Source: Oryzias latipes
Taxonomy: Eukaryota > Chordata > Actinopteri > Beloniformes > Adrianichthyidae
Direction: 5' to 3'
DNA length: 64,000 nucleotides
Assembly (NCBI RefSeq): GCF_002234675.1
Contig: NC_019871.2
Coordinates: forward strand, 21,670,604-21,734,603
The translations under genes and the position numbers were made by a program. Shown in pieces: positions 63,259 through 64,000 of this stretch. Each line of letters opens with the position of its first letter. The stretch's first letter is position 1. The notes below the pieces were generated by a model. That model saw only the letters and a program-made list of their open reading frames with translations. It had not been told where the DNA came from and did not search any database.

Positions 63259-64000
63259 GTAGAGCCCAGATTCAATACATACAAAATATTAAAAGGTTTT
63301 GAAGAAAAATAACATGTTTTAGACATTTTTTGCCACAAAAAAGACAGAATGTTTGTGTGCCGCAGCAGACCTTCCTCCACACCACTTTTCCTTAAAAGCC
63401 TTTGCTCAAGTCCAAGGTTCTCCACAAGATAAACCAGGGAAGGTGTCAACTGACAAGAGTCACTGATACAGCAGAGAACAAGGTCTGCTGGAGCTGCACG
63501 ACCTTAACACTATTAGGATTAGCATATTTGGCTGCTTCTGTAATAGCTTTCAGCTGACAGCCTCTAAGTGGGACATCACTAATGTCACTAACATCACTTA
63601 CGTCCACACGCACTTCCAGTCTGCTCAGCAGCTGCCAGTAGATTCATTTGTTTGTAAGTCTCTGCAGAGTGCAGACTGTCTTTGATATAAGCTAAATGTT
63701 TTGACTTTCCCTCACTTTAAGGCATCAAAGGTCTACGCCATTGTCTGTAAATGAGACCTAGACTGAGTGACCCCTCCCCCCTGGTGTTCCAAACAGGAAG
63801 TAGCTGTTGGCTCCAAGAAGCCAAAATCCTCACATACTTATATAGAGAAACAGAAATAGAAAAAAAAGCTTTTACTTACTCATTCTATATGTCAGAATAA
63901 CCATCCTTGCTCGGCTATCCTAAATTTGTTTAATGATTTTTTTTTTTGGATTGCACGTTTTTCAAGTTATAAACTGGTCAATCAAATGCCTCAAAAAAGG
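63259..64000. other. naalad2-like intron 3 (start)
   Basis: No further exon before the window edge. Family F repeat, copy 2, inverted, lies at 63728-63860. Confidence 0.6.
63728..63860 (-). repeat. dispersed repeat family F, copy 2 (inverted)
   Basis: The reverse complement has GAGGATTTTGGCTTCTTGGA and CTGTTTGGAACACCAGGGGG, as at 51786. Confidence 0.55.

Overview
This is vertebrate nuclear DNA, almost certainly from a teleost fish. It is intron-rich and AT-rich, with many fish-type SINEs, MITEs and microsatellites. A medaka-like species (Oryzias) is my best guess: the deduced tyrosinase is 540 residues, which is the length I recall for medaka. That species call is inference and was not checked.

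Four protein-coding genes lie in the order grm5(-), tyr(+), nox4(-), naalad2/folh1-like(+). As I recall it, the order GRM5-TYR-NOX4-FOLH1-related is the same in tetrapods, so this is an ancient conserved block. (1) 1392-3115, minus strand: the first three coding exons of the metabotropic glutamate receptor grm5; the rest lies off the left edge. CpG-rich DNA at about 7.2-8.3 kb may hold its promoter. (2) 24743-29047, plus strand: complete tyr in 5 exons (276 codons, then 217, 148, 182 and 248 nt), the melanosomal copper oxidase that starts melanin synthesis. (3) 34189-56903, minus strand: complete nox4 in 18 phase-consistent exons (556 aa), an H2O2-producing NADPH oxidase. Its first exon and surrounding 521 bp occur twice (second copy at 57323-57843). 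(4) 61102-63258, plus strand: the first three coding exons of a glutamate carboxypeptidase II family gene (naalad2/folh1 type); the rest lies off the right edge. The genes are neighbours by descent, not an operon, and I see no evidence that they share one pathway.

A cluster of tRNA-Asp genes sits inside nox4 intron 16 on the same strand. Six 72-nt copies are spaced about 216 bp apart, with a diverged seventh. One copy carries a GTT (Asn) anticodon in an Asp body and one has lost U33.

The rest is intergenic or intronic DNA with many transposon remains. These include a piggyBac element with TTAA target sites, a 55-codon transposase start and a nested SINE; a palindromic MITE family also flanked by TTAA; a roughly 580-bp TIR family with a small acidic ORF remnant; a LINE 3' fragment with a restriction-like endonuclease domain; and a decayed hAT transposase. 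There are also several tRNA-like SINEs, foldback palindromes, and a 750-bp GGAT/GGAC satellite against nox4 exon 2. I found no wholly new system. The most unusual items are the nox4 exon 1 duplication, the intronic tRNA array with an anticodon switch, the poly-glycine expansion in grm5, the short nox4 E-loop, and the TG tract at a naalad2 splice acceptor.
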